DNA of 64,000 nt from Streptomyces sp. NBC_00271. GTDB taxonomy: Bacteria > Actinomycetota > Actinomycetes > Streptomycetales > Streptomycetaceae. A model generated the notes under the pieces. It had not been told where the DNA came from and ran no database searches. It was given only the letters and a program-made list of their open reading frames with translations. The position numbers and the translations under genes are program-made. Shown here piece by piece: positions 10,598 through 20,319 of this stretch; the stretch's first letter is position 1, and every line of letters begins with the position of its first letter. The stretch covers positions 868,001-932,000 of the forward strand of contig NZ_CP108070.1 in the NCBI RefSeq assembly GCF_036178845.1. The letters run 5' to 3'.

Positions 10598-12430
10598 TCA
10601 GCGCAGGGCGAAGTCCTGGTTGGTGCCGGGCGCGTTCTTGCACGGCCACTGGTCCAGTTGCTGACCCGGAGTGCTGCCGGCGCCATAAACGTCCAGGCAC
10701 AGACCGCTGTTCTGGTTCTGGAACTCGTAGGAGCCGTCGGACTGTCGGATCGGCAGCCACAGAGCGGCGGGCGCTGTGTCCACGGCCTGCTGGACGATGT
10801 CGGGCGTACCGGCGGCCGTGGAGCCGCCCGAAACCGCCACGTCCTGACCGGAGCTCTGGGCTCGCAACTCGCCGTAGCCGCCCGAGGCGGGTACGAACTG
10901 GAACTGCTGGTTGCTCTGCCCGTTGCAGCTCCACTGGTCGATCTTGGCGCCCGCGCTGCCGGAATTCCCGTACACGTCCAGGCACAAGTTGTCGTGCGCG
11001 GCAACGAGTTGGTGGTAGCCGTCGGGGAAGCCGCCGCCACTGGACGCGGCCGGTGTCAGGTAGACGGCGAACGCATCGTGCGCGCTCTGGAACGTGAACG
11101 GCACGGTGACCGAGCCGCCCAAGGTGCTCACGTTCTGGTCGTACACGACCTGGGGAGCGCCCAGCGGTGCCTGGTCGGCGATGCGGTGCACGGTGAGGTG
11201 CGCGCTGTCGGCGTTCGCCAGCCAGGGCACTGACGACAGCCCGTCGAAGGTCACGGAGGCGGCGCCGGTGTACCCGTTCGAGTCGCCGATGATCGCCACC
11301 GCGCGCTTGTTGGAGGAGTCCTCCGAGGCCGAGATCGCCGTCGAGCCGACCTGGCCGGAGGTGTCCACGAGGGTTCCGGTCATGTCGGCGTAGTCCCGAA
11401 GCGCCCACCAGTTGCCGGTCGGCTGCCAGCTGCCCCCGCTCTGGGTCAGAACTCCGGTCAGATTGGGGGTGATGCAGCACACCCAGTTGCCGCGCATCGC
11501 GTTGGTGTACCCGGACTGCGCGAACCGCGCCAGGTACCAGGCGGTCACCCCGGCCGTCTGCCGGTCGGCGGGCTGGTACTCGTTCGCCGAGAGCGGTCGT
11601 CTGCTGATGCCCGCCGCGTCCAGGCTGCCGTTGAGCGACTGCGCGACGGTGACCGGGTCGTCCCCGTCTCCCTCGTCGTGGTTGGTGATCATGTCCGGTA
11701 CCGTCCCGGCCGCCTTCACATGTGCGAGCCAGGTCTTCCACTGATCCGCTCTGCCCTGCGGGGTGAAGGCGAAGGAGGGCCCGACGATCTGCGCCGAGGG
11801 GGCGAGGCGCCGGATCTCCCGGTAGGCGGTGTCCCACATCTGGAAGTACTGGGCGCTGTTCACCCCGCGGGTCCAGAAGTAGGAGATGTCCGGCTCGTTC
11901 CAGATGTCGTACGCGAAGGTCGACCCCGAGGCCTGCAGTGCCCCCACCGTGGCGTCGATGAAGGCGATCCAGTTGGAGCAGTCGCCGTTGTCGCAGGGGT
12001 ACTTGGTGTTCGACGGCTGGCCGCCGTTCGCCCCGTAGATGTCGCTGACCAGTACCTGGTACTGCGCGTGGTAGGGCGCCTGGGTCAACCGTTTCGCCTG
12101 CGCGACGATCGAGTCGAGGTCCGCCTTGGTGGCCGAGCCGTTCTGGTAGCCGTCCTTGATCCAGCCGCCGGAGAACCAGCCGCCGCCGCGGAACGCGTTG
12201 ATCCCCAGCGTCTTGATGAACTGGTCGGCCGGCTGGCTGCCGTCCGCCGTGAAGCCGTAGAGGAACCCCTCGCCCACGCCGGTCGACGGGCCCCGCGTCG
12301 ACGCCAGGTGCACGCTCAGTGTCACGCCCGCGGCGGCCCGGCTCTCGGCCGTCGTGAGCAGGTGCAGCACGAACACCAAGACGATGCCGACTGCCACCAT
12401 CAGACGGCCGGGCCTCGCTCTCGTCCTCAT
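10598..12430 (-). CDS. Secreted GH39-like clan-A glycoside hydrolase with CBM13-type module
   Basis: A 610-aa protein with an N-terminal membrane/signal helix (VAVGIVLVFVLHLLTTA). A (beta/alpha)8-type domain (about 40-330) carries YDIWNEPDISYFW (acid/base Glu) and LSANEYQP (nucleophile Glu), then a beta-sandwich and a C-terminal ricin-like module (about 465-610). Clan GH-A is clear from the two Glu motifs. The family is closest in appearance to GH39, whose members act on xylosides and arabinosides, but the exact substrate is not readable. Its C-terminal module is very similar to that of the protein at 20320-22767. A paralogous catalytic domain occurs at 27140-28990. AGGAGG precedes the ATG; the upstream GH54 stop lies 24 bases away. 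Confidence 0.78.
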   Translation of the reverse strand: MRTRARPGRLMVAVGIVLVFVLHLLTTAESRAAAGVTLSVHLASTRGPSTGVGEGFLYGFTADGSQPADQFIKTLGINAFRGGGWFSGGWIKDGYQNGSATKADLDSIVAQAKRLTQAPYHAQYQVLVSDIYGANGGQPSNTKYPCDNGDCSNWIAFIDATVGALQASGSTFAYDIWNEPDISYFWTRGVNSAQYFQMWDTAYREIRRLAPSAQIVGPSFAFTPQGRADQWKTWLAHVKAAGTVPDMITNHDEGDGDDPVTVAQSLNGSLDAAGISRRPLSANEYQPADRQTAGVTAWYLARFAQSGYTNAMRGNWVCCITPNLTGVLTQSGGSWQPTGNWWALRDYADMTGTLVDTSGQVGSTAISASEDSSNKRAVAIIGDSNGYTGAASVTFDGLSSVPWLANADSAHLTVHRIADQAPLGAPQVVYDQNVSTLGGSVTVPFTFQSAHDAFAVYLTPAASSGGGFPDGYHQLVAAHDNLCLDVYGNSGSAGAKIDQWSCNGQSNQQFQFVPASGGYGELRAQSSGQDVAVSGGSTAAGTPDIVQQAVDTAPAALWLPIRQSDGSYEFQNQNSGLCLDVYGAGSTPGQQLDQWPCKNAPGTNQDFALR

Positions 12431-12454
12431 TCGGTCCTCCTGTGCGTCACGGGG

Positions 12455-14017
12455 TCAGCTCAGCGACCACTTCTGGTTGGAGCCTCCGTTGCAGGTCCAC
12501 AGCTCCACGGAGGTGCCGTCCGCGGTTGCGGCGCCCGTGACGTCCAGGCACAGGCCGGACTGGGCGCTGGTGACGGTGCCGCCCGCGTTGACGTTCCACT
12601 GCTGGTTGGTCTGGCCGTTGCAGGGCCAGGTGATGACCTTGGTGCCGGGGCTTGTGTCCCGGTTGGAGGCGTCCAGGCACAGTCGGCTGCCGCCGCTGTA
12701 GACGGTGAGTTCGCCCGACGACGTATGCGTCCAGGTCTGGTTGGCGCCGCCGCTGCAGCTCCAGATCTGCAGCTGGGTGCCGGCCGTGGTGGACGAGTTC
12801 GGCACGTCCAGGCACTTGCTAGCGCCCACCGCGTGCAGGGCGCCGGTCGTGCCACTGCCGCCGCCCGTGGCGTAGCCCGCGGCGGTGATGGCGGCCTGCA
12901 CCGCGTTCTCGGTGGCGTCGGAGGGGTAGCCCGCTGTGATCGCGCCCTCGAAGAACTCGCCGGTGCCCGAGACACTGTTGTCTCCCCCGGTGCCGAGCAG
13001 GACCGAGCTGTCGACCTTCATCGGTGAGTAGCCGTTCGGCAAGGGGCCGGAGAAGGTCGTGGTCAACCCGCCGCTCGCGCCGTTGCCGTATTTGAGGGCG
13101 AACTTGGTGGTCCCGTCGTTCTTCTCCCATGCGCTGACGAACGGGTAGTGCACTCCAGGGTTGTTGGGGTCTTTGTTGGAGCCGGTGTTGGTGTGGAACA
13201 TGCCGTTCTCGAGGTCGGCCTCGACCCATGGGCCGGTGCCGGTGCAGCCGCCGAACCAGCAGGCGTTGCCCCAGTAGATCGCGTTCATGGTGGCGTTACC
13301 GGTGTCGGTGTGGGTGTTCTCACCGAGGCCGTAGTCGAAGCAGCACCACTGGTTCGTGTAGTTCGACGACGTCACCATGTAGATGCCCGAGGGCTGGGAT
13401 CCGGTGGGGACGCCTTTCGCGTTGTCGTGCCGGTAGCCGACACCCTGGTTGACCTTGACCCCGAAGACCTGATGACCGCCCGCGGTCACCGGCAGCGCCA
13501 TGGCGTCCGCGCCGACGTCGGAGCCGTTCGGTCCCGGGCCCTTCCAGTAACCACCCCAGGAGATCGGCAGGTCGTTGTGCATCGCGGTCTGGTCGTAGAT
13601 CTTCGTGATCGTGCACGATGTGCCCGCGCAGAACGACACCTGGGACGCGGCGTCGGCGTAGCCGCCCGCGCTGAGCACGCCGATGTCGCGATAAGTGCGG
13701 TCGGAGGCGCGCTGGATCTGGTAGAGCGGCCCGTTGTACGAGGCGAAGAGCGCCCTGGTGGTGGCGTGTGCCGTGACACATGGTGTGCTGCCCGCGGCGT
13801 AGATGTCGCAGGGCAGCGACGACGCGTCGGCCGTCGAGGTGTGCACCGCGTGGGCCGTGGCCGTCGGGCCGACCGGTGCGGGGGCGGCGAGTGCCGGTCC
13901 CCCGAAGACGGCGAGGGCCATCGCCAGGGCGAACAGGAGCATGGCCGCGAACTGCCTGCGGCCGCGGGTTGGTCGGCGCACGGTGGTGGCCTCCTCTGCG
14001 GAGCGCGAGGGCTTCAT
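12455..14017 (-). CDS. GH54 alpha-L-arabinofuranosidase with C-terminal CBM13
   Basis: A secreted 520-aa enzyme that should remove terminal alpha-L-arabinofuranosyl groups. The N-terminal hydrophobic signal ends near residue 45. The ArabFuran-catalytic domain (about 68-385) begins CDIYAAGSTPCVTAH. It has the vicinal cysteines WCCFDYG that form the unusual disulfide in fungal AbfB, ADLENGMF with the expected nucleophile Glu, and GTGGDNS with the expected acid/base Asp. The CBM13 (about 395-520) has three QxW repeats. Its ATG overlaps the TGA of the upstream GH27 gene (ATGA), so the two are translationally coupled. It is the first of three GH54 genes in the island. Confidence 0.92.
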   Translation of the reverse strand: MKPSRSAEEATTVRRPTRGRRQFAAMLLFALAMALAVFGGPALAAPAPVGPTATAHAVHTSTADASSLPCDIYAAGSTPCVTAHATTRALFASYNGPLYQIQRASDRTYRDIGVLSAGGYADAASQVSFCAGTSCTITKIYDQTAMHNDLPISWGGYWKGPGPNGSDVGADAMALPVTAGGHQVFGVKVNQGVGYRHDNAKGVPTGSQPSGIYMVTSSNYTNQWCCFDYGLGENTHTDTGNATMNAIYWGNACWFGGCTGTGPWVEADLENGMFHTNTGSNKDPNNPGVHYPFVSAWEKNDGTTKFALKYGNGASGGLTTTFSGPLPNGYSPMKVDSSVLLGTGGDNSVSGTGEFFEGAITAGYPSDATENAVQAAITAAGYATGGGSGTTGALHAVGASKCLDVPNSSTTAGTQLQIWSCSGGANQTWTHTSSGELTVYSGGSRLCLDASNRDTSPGTKVITWPCNGQTNQQWNVNAGGTVTSAQSGLCLDVTGAATADGTSVELWTCNGGSNQKWSLS

Positions 14018-15696
14018 CTCAACGCCCACTGCTGGTTGTTGCTGCCGTTGCAGGTCCACAGCTCGGCGAGGGTTCCGTCGGCGGTGGCACCGCCTGTGAC
14101 GTCCAGGCACAGACCGGACTGGACGCCGGTGACCGTTCCGTTGGAGTTGAGCTCCCACTGCTGGTTGCTCTGGCCGTTGCACGGCCAGACGACCACCTTC
14201 GTCCCGGCGGTGGTCTGGTTGTTGTAGGCGTCCAGACACATCTGGCTGCTGCCGGAGTAGACGGTGAGCTGGTCGGAAGTGGAGTGCGTCCAGGTCTGGT
14301 TGGCCCCTCCGTTGCAACTCCAGATCTCCACCTGGGTACCGGCGGTCGTGCTCGAGTTCGGTACGTCCAGGCATTTGTCCGCACCGACCGCGTGCAGCGC
14401 GCCGGTCACGGTGGAGCCTCCGCCGCTACTGCCGCCCGCGACCCGGTACATCACCGTGCCGTGTGCGGGCACCGAGGCGCTGATCGTGCCCGAGGTGGTC
14501 GAAGCCGCCCCGGTCCACAAGTCGGTCAGGGTGTACGAGGACGCGCCCGTCTTGCCGATCGCCGCCGCCGTGGTGGAGATGGTCGCGGTCGATCCGGTCT
14601 CGTTGAACAGAGCCACCGACACGTCTCCGTTGGCCAGCGGCTTGGCGAGGACATCTTGGCCGCCCGAGGACGAGACCATGGTGCCCTGCTTCCCCAGGGG
14701 GTCCTGGTCGACCGCGATCACCCGGGAGTTGGTGAGGGTGGACAGGGTGTCCGCACTGACAGAGGGGATGTTGGTGCCCGCGATCAGCGGGGCGGCCATC
14801 TCCGCCCAGAGACTGAACTCGCTGCGGCTCTCCGTGGCCGTCATGGAGCCGTTGCCGACCTCCAGCATGTCCGGGTCGTTCCAGTGGCCGGGGCCGGCGT
14901 AGGAGGCCAGTCCCACGTTGCTGTGGAAGATCGACAGCATGCTGGAGAAGCTCGGGCTGATGTCGCCGGTGGTGCGCCAGCTGTTGCCCACGTCCGCGCC
15001 CCAGGTCCACACGTTGTCCTGGCCCCAGTTGCACAGGCTGTAGAGGATCGGCCGGCCGGTGGCCGCGAGGGCGTCACGCATGGCGGTGTACCGGGACCGC
15101 GCGGGCGCACCTGTGTTGTTGCAGTTGTCGTACTTCAGGTAGTCCACACCCCACGACGCGAACGACTGCGCGTCCGTGGTCTCGTGCCCCAGGCTGCCCG
15201 GATACCCGGCGCAGGTCGCGGTGCCCGCGTCCTCGTAGATCCCCAGCTTGAGCCCCAGCGAGTGCACGAAGTCCGCGGTGCCCTTGATGCCGTCGGGGAA
15301 CTTGGCCGGGTCCGGCACCAGACGGCCGCCCGAGTCGCGGTTGTGGGTCATCCAGCAGTCGTCGATGTTGACGTACGAATAGCCCGCCGCCTGCATGCCG
15401 TTGGTGTGCATCGCCTGCGCGGTGGACTTGATCAGCGACTCGGAGACATTGCAGCCGTACGCGTTCCAGTCGTTGAAGCCCATCTGCGGGGTCAGCGCGA
15501 GCCCGTTGCCGAGTGCGGCGGCGGGCTGCGCCCTTGGGACGGAGAGTGCGGTGGCGGGCTGCGCCGTTCCGAGGGAGAGGAGGGAGGCGGCTGCGGCGAG
15601 CAACACGGCCGAGAAAGTGAACGCCAGGGTTCTGCGCAGGGACAGCAGCTTGGGCAGCGGCCGAACACCCCTGGCTCTCGCAGTGGTCGTGGGCAT
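14014..15696 (-). CDS. GH27 alpha-galactosidase / beta-L-arabinopyranosidase with CBM13
   Basis: A secreted 560-aa enzyme with signal peptide in the first 50 residues. The GH27 barrel (about 63-330) shows MGFNDWNAYGC, the IDDCW motif, nucleophile Asp190 in YLKYDNC and acid/base Asp274 in HWNDPDM. A beta-sandwich (about 335-425) and CBM13 (about 435-560) follow. GH27 enzymes remove alpha-D-galactose. Some streptomycete GH27-CBM13 proteins act mainly on beta-L-arabinopyranose, which would suit the GH54 partners here; sequence alone does not decide. It is coupled to the downstream GH54 by an ATGA overlap and starts 42 bases after another GH54. Its CBM13 is close in sequence to those of the GH54 proteins. 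Confidence 0.9.
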   Translation of the reverse strand: MPTTTARARGVRPLPKLLSLRRTLAFTFSAVLLAAAASLLSLGTAQPATALSVPRAQPAAALGNGLALTPQMGFNDWNAYGCNVSESLIKSTAQAMHTNGMQAAGYSYVNIDDCWMTHNRDSGGRLVPDPAKFPDGIKGTADFVHSLGLKLGIYEDAGTATCAGYPGSLGHETTDAQSFASWGVDYLKYDNCNNTGAPARSRYTAMRDALAATGRPILYSLCNWGQDNVWTWGADVGNSWRTTGDISPSFSSMLSIFHSNVGLASYAGPGHWNDPDMLEVGNGSMTATESRSEFSLWAEMAAPLIAGTNIPSVSADTLSTLTNSRVIAVDQDPLGKQGTMVSSSGGQDVLAKPLANGDVSVALFNETGSTATISTTAAAIGKTGASSYTLTDLWTGAASTTSGTISASVPAHGTVMYRVAGGSSGGGSTVTGALHAVGADKCLDVPNSSTTAGTQVEIWSCNGGANQTWTHSTSDQLTVYSGSSQMCLDAYNNQTTAGTKVVVWPCNGQSNQQWELNSNGTVTGVQSGLCLDVTGGATADGTLAELWTCNGSNNQQWALR

Positions 15697-15738
15697 AAGT
15701 CATCGACTCCTGGGCTGAGTTAGGGAGCTGAGGGGAGT

Positions 15739-17241
15739 TCAGCGGTAGCCGGCGGCGGTGATGTTGGCCTGCACCGCGTTGTCGGTCGCGTCGGAGGGGT
15801 AGCCGGCGACCATGGCTCCCTCGTAGAAGGTGCCGGCGCTCAGGTTGGCGCCGCCGTCGGGCTTGCAGCAGTCGCCGCCGCTGCCCAGGACGATGGCCCC
15901 TTGCTTCTTCATGGGGCTGTATCCGCCGGGAAGCCCGCCGTCCCACAGGGTGGTCAGGCCTCCGGACTGGGCGTTGGCGCCCTTGAGGGCGAACCTCGTC
16001 GTGCCGTCGTTCTTCAGCATCGCGGTGACGAACTTGCTCGTGAACGCCCGCTGGTTGGGGTTCCAGGACTGGCTGCCGCCGGGGTACAGGCCCCATTCGA
16101 GATCGGCCTGCATCCAGGGGCCGCTGCCCGAGCAGCCACCGAACCAGCACTGGGTGCCGAAGTTGATCGCGTCCATCGCCCCGGCGGCGTCGGCCTTCCG
16201 GGTCGTCTCGCTGTTGCCGTAGTCGAAGCAGCAGCCGCCGTTGACGTGGGTGCCGCTGGTCACCATGTACGCCCCTTCGGGCGCGGCCCCGGTCGGCACG
16301 CCGGTCAGGTGGCCGTCGCGCCAGTAGCTGTTCCCGGGGTTGATGTACAGCGAGTAGGCCTTGGTACCCCCCGCGGTCAGCGCTTCGGAGGTCGCCTTCG
16401 CGGGACTGCTCTGACTCGATCCCGGGACCTGGGCCGAGCCTTGGTACCACAGGTCGTTGCCGTGTCCGGACTGGTCGCGGACGACCGTGATCACGCACGA
16501 GGTGCCCGCGCAGAACTCGTCCTGCGCCGCGGCGTCGGCGAAACCGCCCGACGCCAGGACGCCGATGTCCCTGGTGGCGTTGTCCGAGGCGCGCCTGACC
16601 TGATAGAGGGAGCCGTTGTACGAACCGTAGAGCGCCCGCACGGTGCTGTGCGCGGCCACGCACGGCGTACCGCCCGCGGCGTAGATGTCGCACGGGCCCG
16701 ACCCGCCGGGCGGGGTCGGAGGTGTCGACGCGGTCCACTTCTGGTTGCTCTGGCCGTTGCAGGTCCACAGGATGACCGCGGTGCCGTTGGCCGTGCCCGC
16801 CCCGCTCACGTCCAGGCAGAACCCGGAGGCGGCACCGGTGACGGACCCGTCGGAGTTCTGCCGCCACACCTGGGTCGCCCGCCCGTCGCACGGTCGGATG
16901 ACCACCGGGGCTCCGGGAGCCGTCCGGTTGTCGTAGGCGTCCACGCACCGGGTGCCGTTCATCGTCCTGAGCTCACCCGCCGACGTGAACTCGAACGCCT
17001 GGTTGACCTGGTTGTTGCAGTCCCAGATCTCCAGCACCGTGCCCGATGTGTCGACGTTGCCCTTGACGTCCAGGCACCGCCCTGACGCCGAGCTCACCAG
17101 GGCTGTCGCGGACGCCGGCGCCGACCAAGTCGGCGCGGACGCCAGCAGGACGGTCAGCAGTGCCATCACGCATGCGGCAGCGGTTGCTGATAAGCGTGGT
17201 CCATGAGCGGGTCTCCGGGGCGAAGCGGATGAGGGCTGCAT
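15739..17241 (-). CDS. GH54 alpha-L-arabinofuranosidase with N-terminal CBM13
   Basis: A secreted 500-aa enzyme. The chosen start MQPSSASPRRPAHGPRLS has GAGGAAC upstream and is followed by a signal helix (VMALLTVLLASAP). Unlike the two other GH54 proteins in the island, the CBM13 comes first (about 48-175) and the catalytic domain second (about 187-500), with [15 protein letters not shown], the vicinal Cys pair [16 protein letters not shown] and GSGGDCC. The usual GGDNS at the acid/base site reads GGDCC, keeping the Asp but adding two Cys. The protein ends at ITAAGYR, the point where the other GH54 proteins join their CBM13. First gene of the tightly spaced run down to 4.6 kb. Confidence 0.9.
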   Translation of the reverse strand: MQPSSASPRRPAHGPRLSATAAACVMALLTVLLASAPTWSAPASATALVSSASGRCLDVKGNVDTSGTVLEIWDCNNQVNQAFEFTSAGELRTMNGTRCVDAYDNRTAPGAPVVIRPCDGRATQVWRQNSDGSVTGAASGFCLDVSGAGTANGTAVILWTCNGQSNQKWTASTPPTPPGGSGPCDIYAAGGTPCVAAHSTVRALYGSYNGSLYQVRRASDNATRDIGVLASGGFADAAAQDEFCAGTSCVITVVRDQSGHGNDLWYQGSAQVPGSSQSSPAKATSEALTAGGTKAYSLYINPGNSYWRDGHLTGVPTGAAPEGAYMVTSGTHVNGGCCFDYGNSETTRKADAAGAMDAINFGTQCWFGGCSGSGPWMQADLEWGLYPGGSQSWNPNQRAFTSKFVTAMLKNDGTTRFALKGANAQSGGLTTLWDGGLPGGYSPMKKQGAIVLGSGGDCCKPDGGANLSAGTFYEGAMVAGYPSDATDNAVQANITAAGYR

Positions 17242-17586
17242 TCTGTTCCTCGAATACGTGGGGGAAAGTGGCAGAGAGCGCCGTGTCTGTCCGAGGGAAC
17301 CAGCCGGGGCGGTCCGTCGACCGCTCCCGTCAGCGGGTCCGAACGTACTCACAGAGAACACTCAGACATCCCATGTTCCATAGTGATCCCACACCCCTGA
17401 CACAGTGTCAATGGATGCGTCTCACCGAATCAGAACTCAATCCATCCCATGTTTTGCCTGGTCAGATCGCCATGAGGGCATGCCGGAACCCACGTCCGGC
17501 AACGTCCGCCGTGCCGGACGCGGGGTGGGTTCGCGGTACCCAGAAACGGATCGCGGGCAGGAGCGCGCGCTTCGCGCCGGATCACC
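17242..17586. promoter_or_regulatory. 345-bp intergenic region, probable promoter of the GH54-GH27-GH54 run
   Basis: The widest gap inside the minus-strand hydrolase array, between the GH10 stop (17587) and the GH54 start (17241), and therefore the likely promoter for the seven genes to its left. It contains a perfect 13-base inverted repeat, TGACAC-A-GTGTCA, at 17398-17410. No CGAA-N4-TTCG site and no open frame of note were seen. Promoter boxes are not obvious. Confidence 0.45.
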
Positions 17587-19068
<1,482 letters not shown>

Positions 19069-19099
19069 TCATTCTCCTCGGATGGGGGTGGGGGGCCGG

Positions 19100-20272
19100 T
19101 CACGGGACGGTGCCGCGGTGATGCCGGGTCACGCGGCTCAGGACACCGGCAGAGCGGTCCACTGCTGGTTGACGCCGCCGCTGCAGTCCCACAGGACCAG
19201 TTGGGTTCCGTCGGCGGTGGACGCGCCCGGGTCGTCGAGGCAGCGGCCGGAGACCGGGTTGCGGTAGCCGCCGTTGTACGCCTGCCATTGCTGGTTGGTG
19301 CCGCCGTTGCAGTCCCAGATCTCGATCTTGGTGCCGTTGGCGGTGCCTCGGCCGGTGGCGTCGAGGCACTTGCCGAGCGCCCGCAGGGTGCCGTCGGAGC
19401 GCGGACCACTGCTGCGCGTCGGCTCCGTTGCAGGACCAGATCTGCACGGCGGTCCCGTTGGCGCTGCTGCCGCCGTTGACGTCCAGGCACTTCCCCGCGA
19501 TTGCCGAGCGCACCTCTCCGCCCACGGAGACCGGCGGCTTGATCCAGCCCGCCGCGTCCGCGGCCTGGACCCCGGCGTTGAAGGCGTCCGCCATCTTGCG
19601 GAAGCCGCTGTCGTTGGGGTGCAAGGAGTCGGACAGGTCCGCGCTGGTCAGCGCGCTCATGTCCACCAGGCGCACATGCTTGCCGGCGTTCTGCTCGTCC
19701 TGGACGATTCCGGGGAGCTTGGCGTTGAACGCGGGCCGGTTGGCCTCCTCGGTGCCGCTCGTCGAGACGATCACGGTGCCGACGAGGACGGTCGGGTCGG
19801 GGGCGTCGCGGGTGATCTGGTCGACGAGCGCGCGGAGCCGGTCGGGAGCGGTCGGAATCTGGTAGTTGCCGTTCAGATCGTTCGTGCCGATCTCCAGGGT
19901 GACCACGTTCGGCCGGTAGCGGGCCAGCATGGAGTCCGCGATGCCCGCTATCTGGTCGATCCGCCAGCCGGAGTGGCCTTCGTTGTCCGGGTCGGACATG
20001 GTGCCGTTGCGGCCCGAGCCGACGAAGTCCACGGTATGCCCCTCGGCCGCCAACTGACTGCCCAGGAAGTCCCGGTAGCTGTTCCCGGACGGGCTGCCGA
20101 CGCCCCAGGTGATCGAGTCCCCCAGCGGCATCACCCGCAATGCGGCGGGTGCGGCGGCGGACGACGGCGCCTCGGTGCCGGTGCCGGCGGCGGCCGCCGC
20201 GGGTAACGCGGCGGCCGCCACACCCAGCGCGGCCGTCAGCGCTGCGGCCAGGGCCGCTGAGTACTTCTTCAT
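19100..20272 (-). CDS. Secreted GDSL/SGNH-family esterase with frameshifted CBM13
   Basis: Signal peptide MKKYSAALAAALTAALGVAA, then an SGNH hydrolase domain (about 43-245): block I GDSITWG with the nucleophile Ser, block III GTND, and block V SLHPND with the catalytic Asp/His pair. Likely a carbohydrate (acetylxylan-type) esterase, by domain and by neighbours. A CBM13 begins at about residue 255 (GKCLDVNGGSSANG) but breaks near base 19405, after QQWSA. The rest of the module is intact in another frame (GTLRALGKCLD ... NQQWTALPVS) and would stop at 19138. The written frame ends at 19100. Either a true truncation or an assembly indel. GAGGAA precedes the ATG. Confidence 0.75.
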   Translation of the reverse strand: MKKYSAALAAALTAALGVAAAALPAAAAAGTGTEAPSSAAAPAALRVMPLGDSITWGVGSPSGNSYRDFLGSQLAAEGHTVDFVGSGRNGTMSDPDNEGHSGWRIDQIAGIADSMLARYRPNVVTLEIGTNDLNGNYQIPTAPDRLRALVDQITRDAPDPTVLVGTVIVSTSGTEEANRPAFNAKLPGIVQDEQNAGKHVRLVDMSALTSADLSDSLHPNDSGFRKMADAFNAGVQAADAAGWIKPPVSVGGEVRSAIAGKCLDVNGGSSANGTAVQIWSCNGADAQQWSALRRHPAGARQVPRRHRPRHRQRHQDRDLGLQRRHQPAMAGVQRRLPQPGLRPLPRRPGRVHRRRNPTGPVGLQRRRQPAVDRSAGVLSRVTRHHRGTVP

Positions 20273-20319
20273 CAGTGTTCCTCACTGGTGCGGGACAGTG
20301 GGTGGGGTGACCGGACCGG

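Noticed and set aside
12455..14374. GH54 start upstream of 14017 in the longer open frame
   Set aside because: The extra codons lie inside the GH27 CBM13 in another frame. The ATGA overlap at 14014-14017 gives the natural coupled start.
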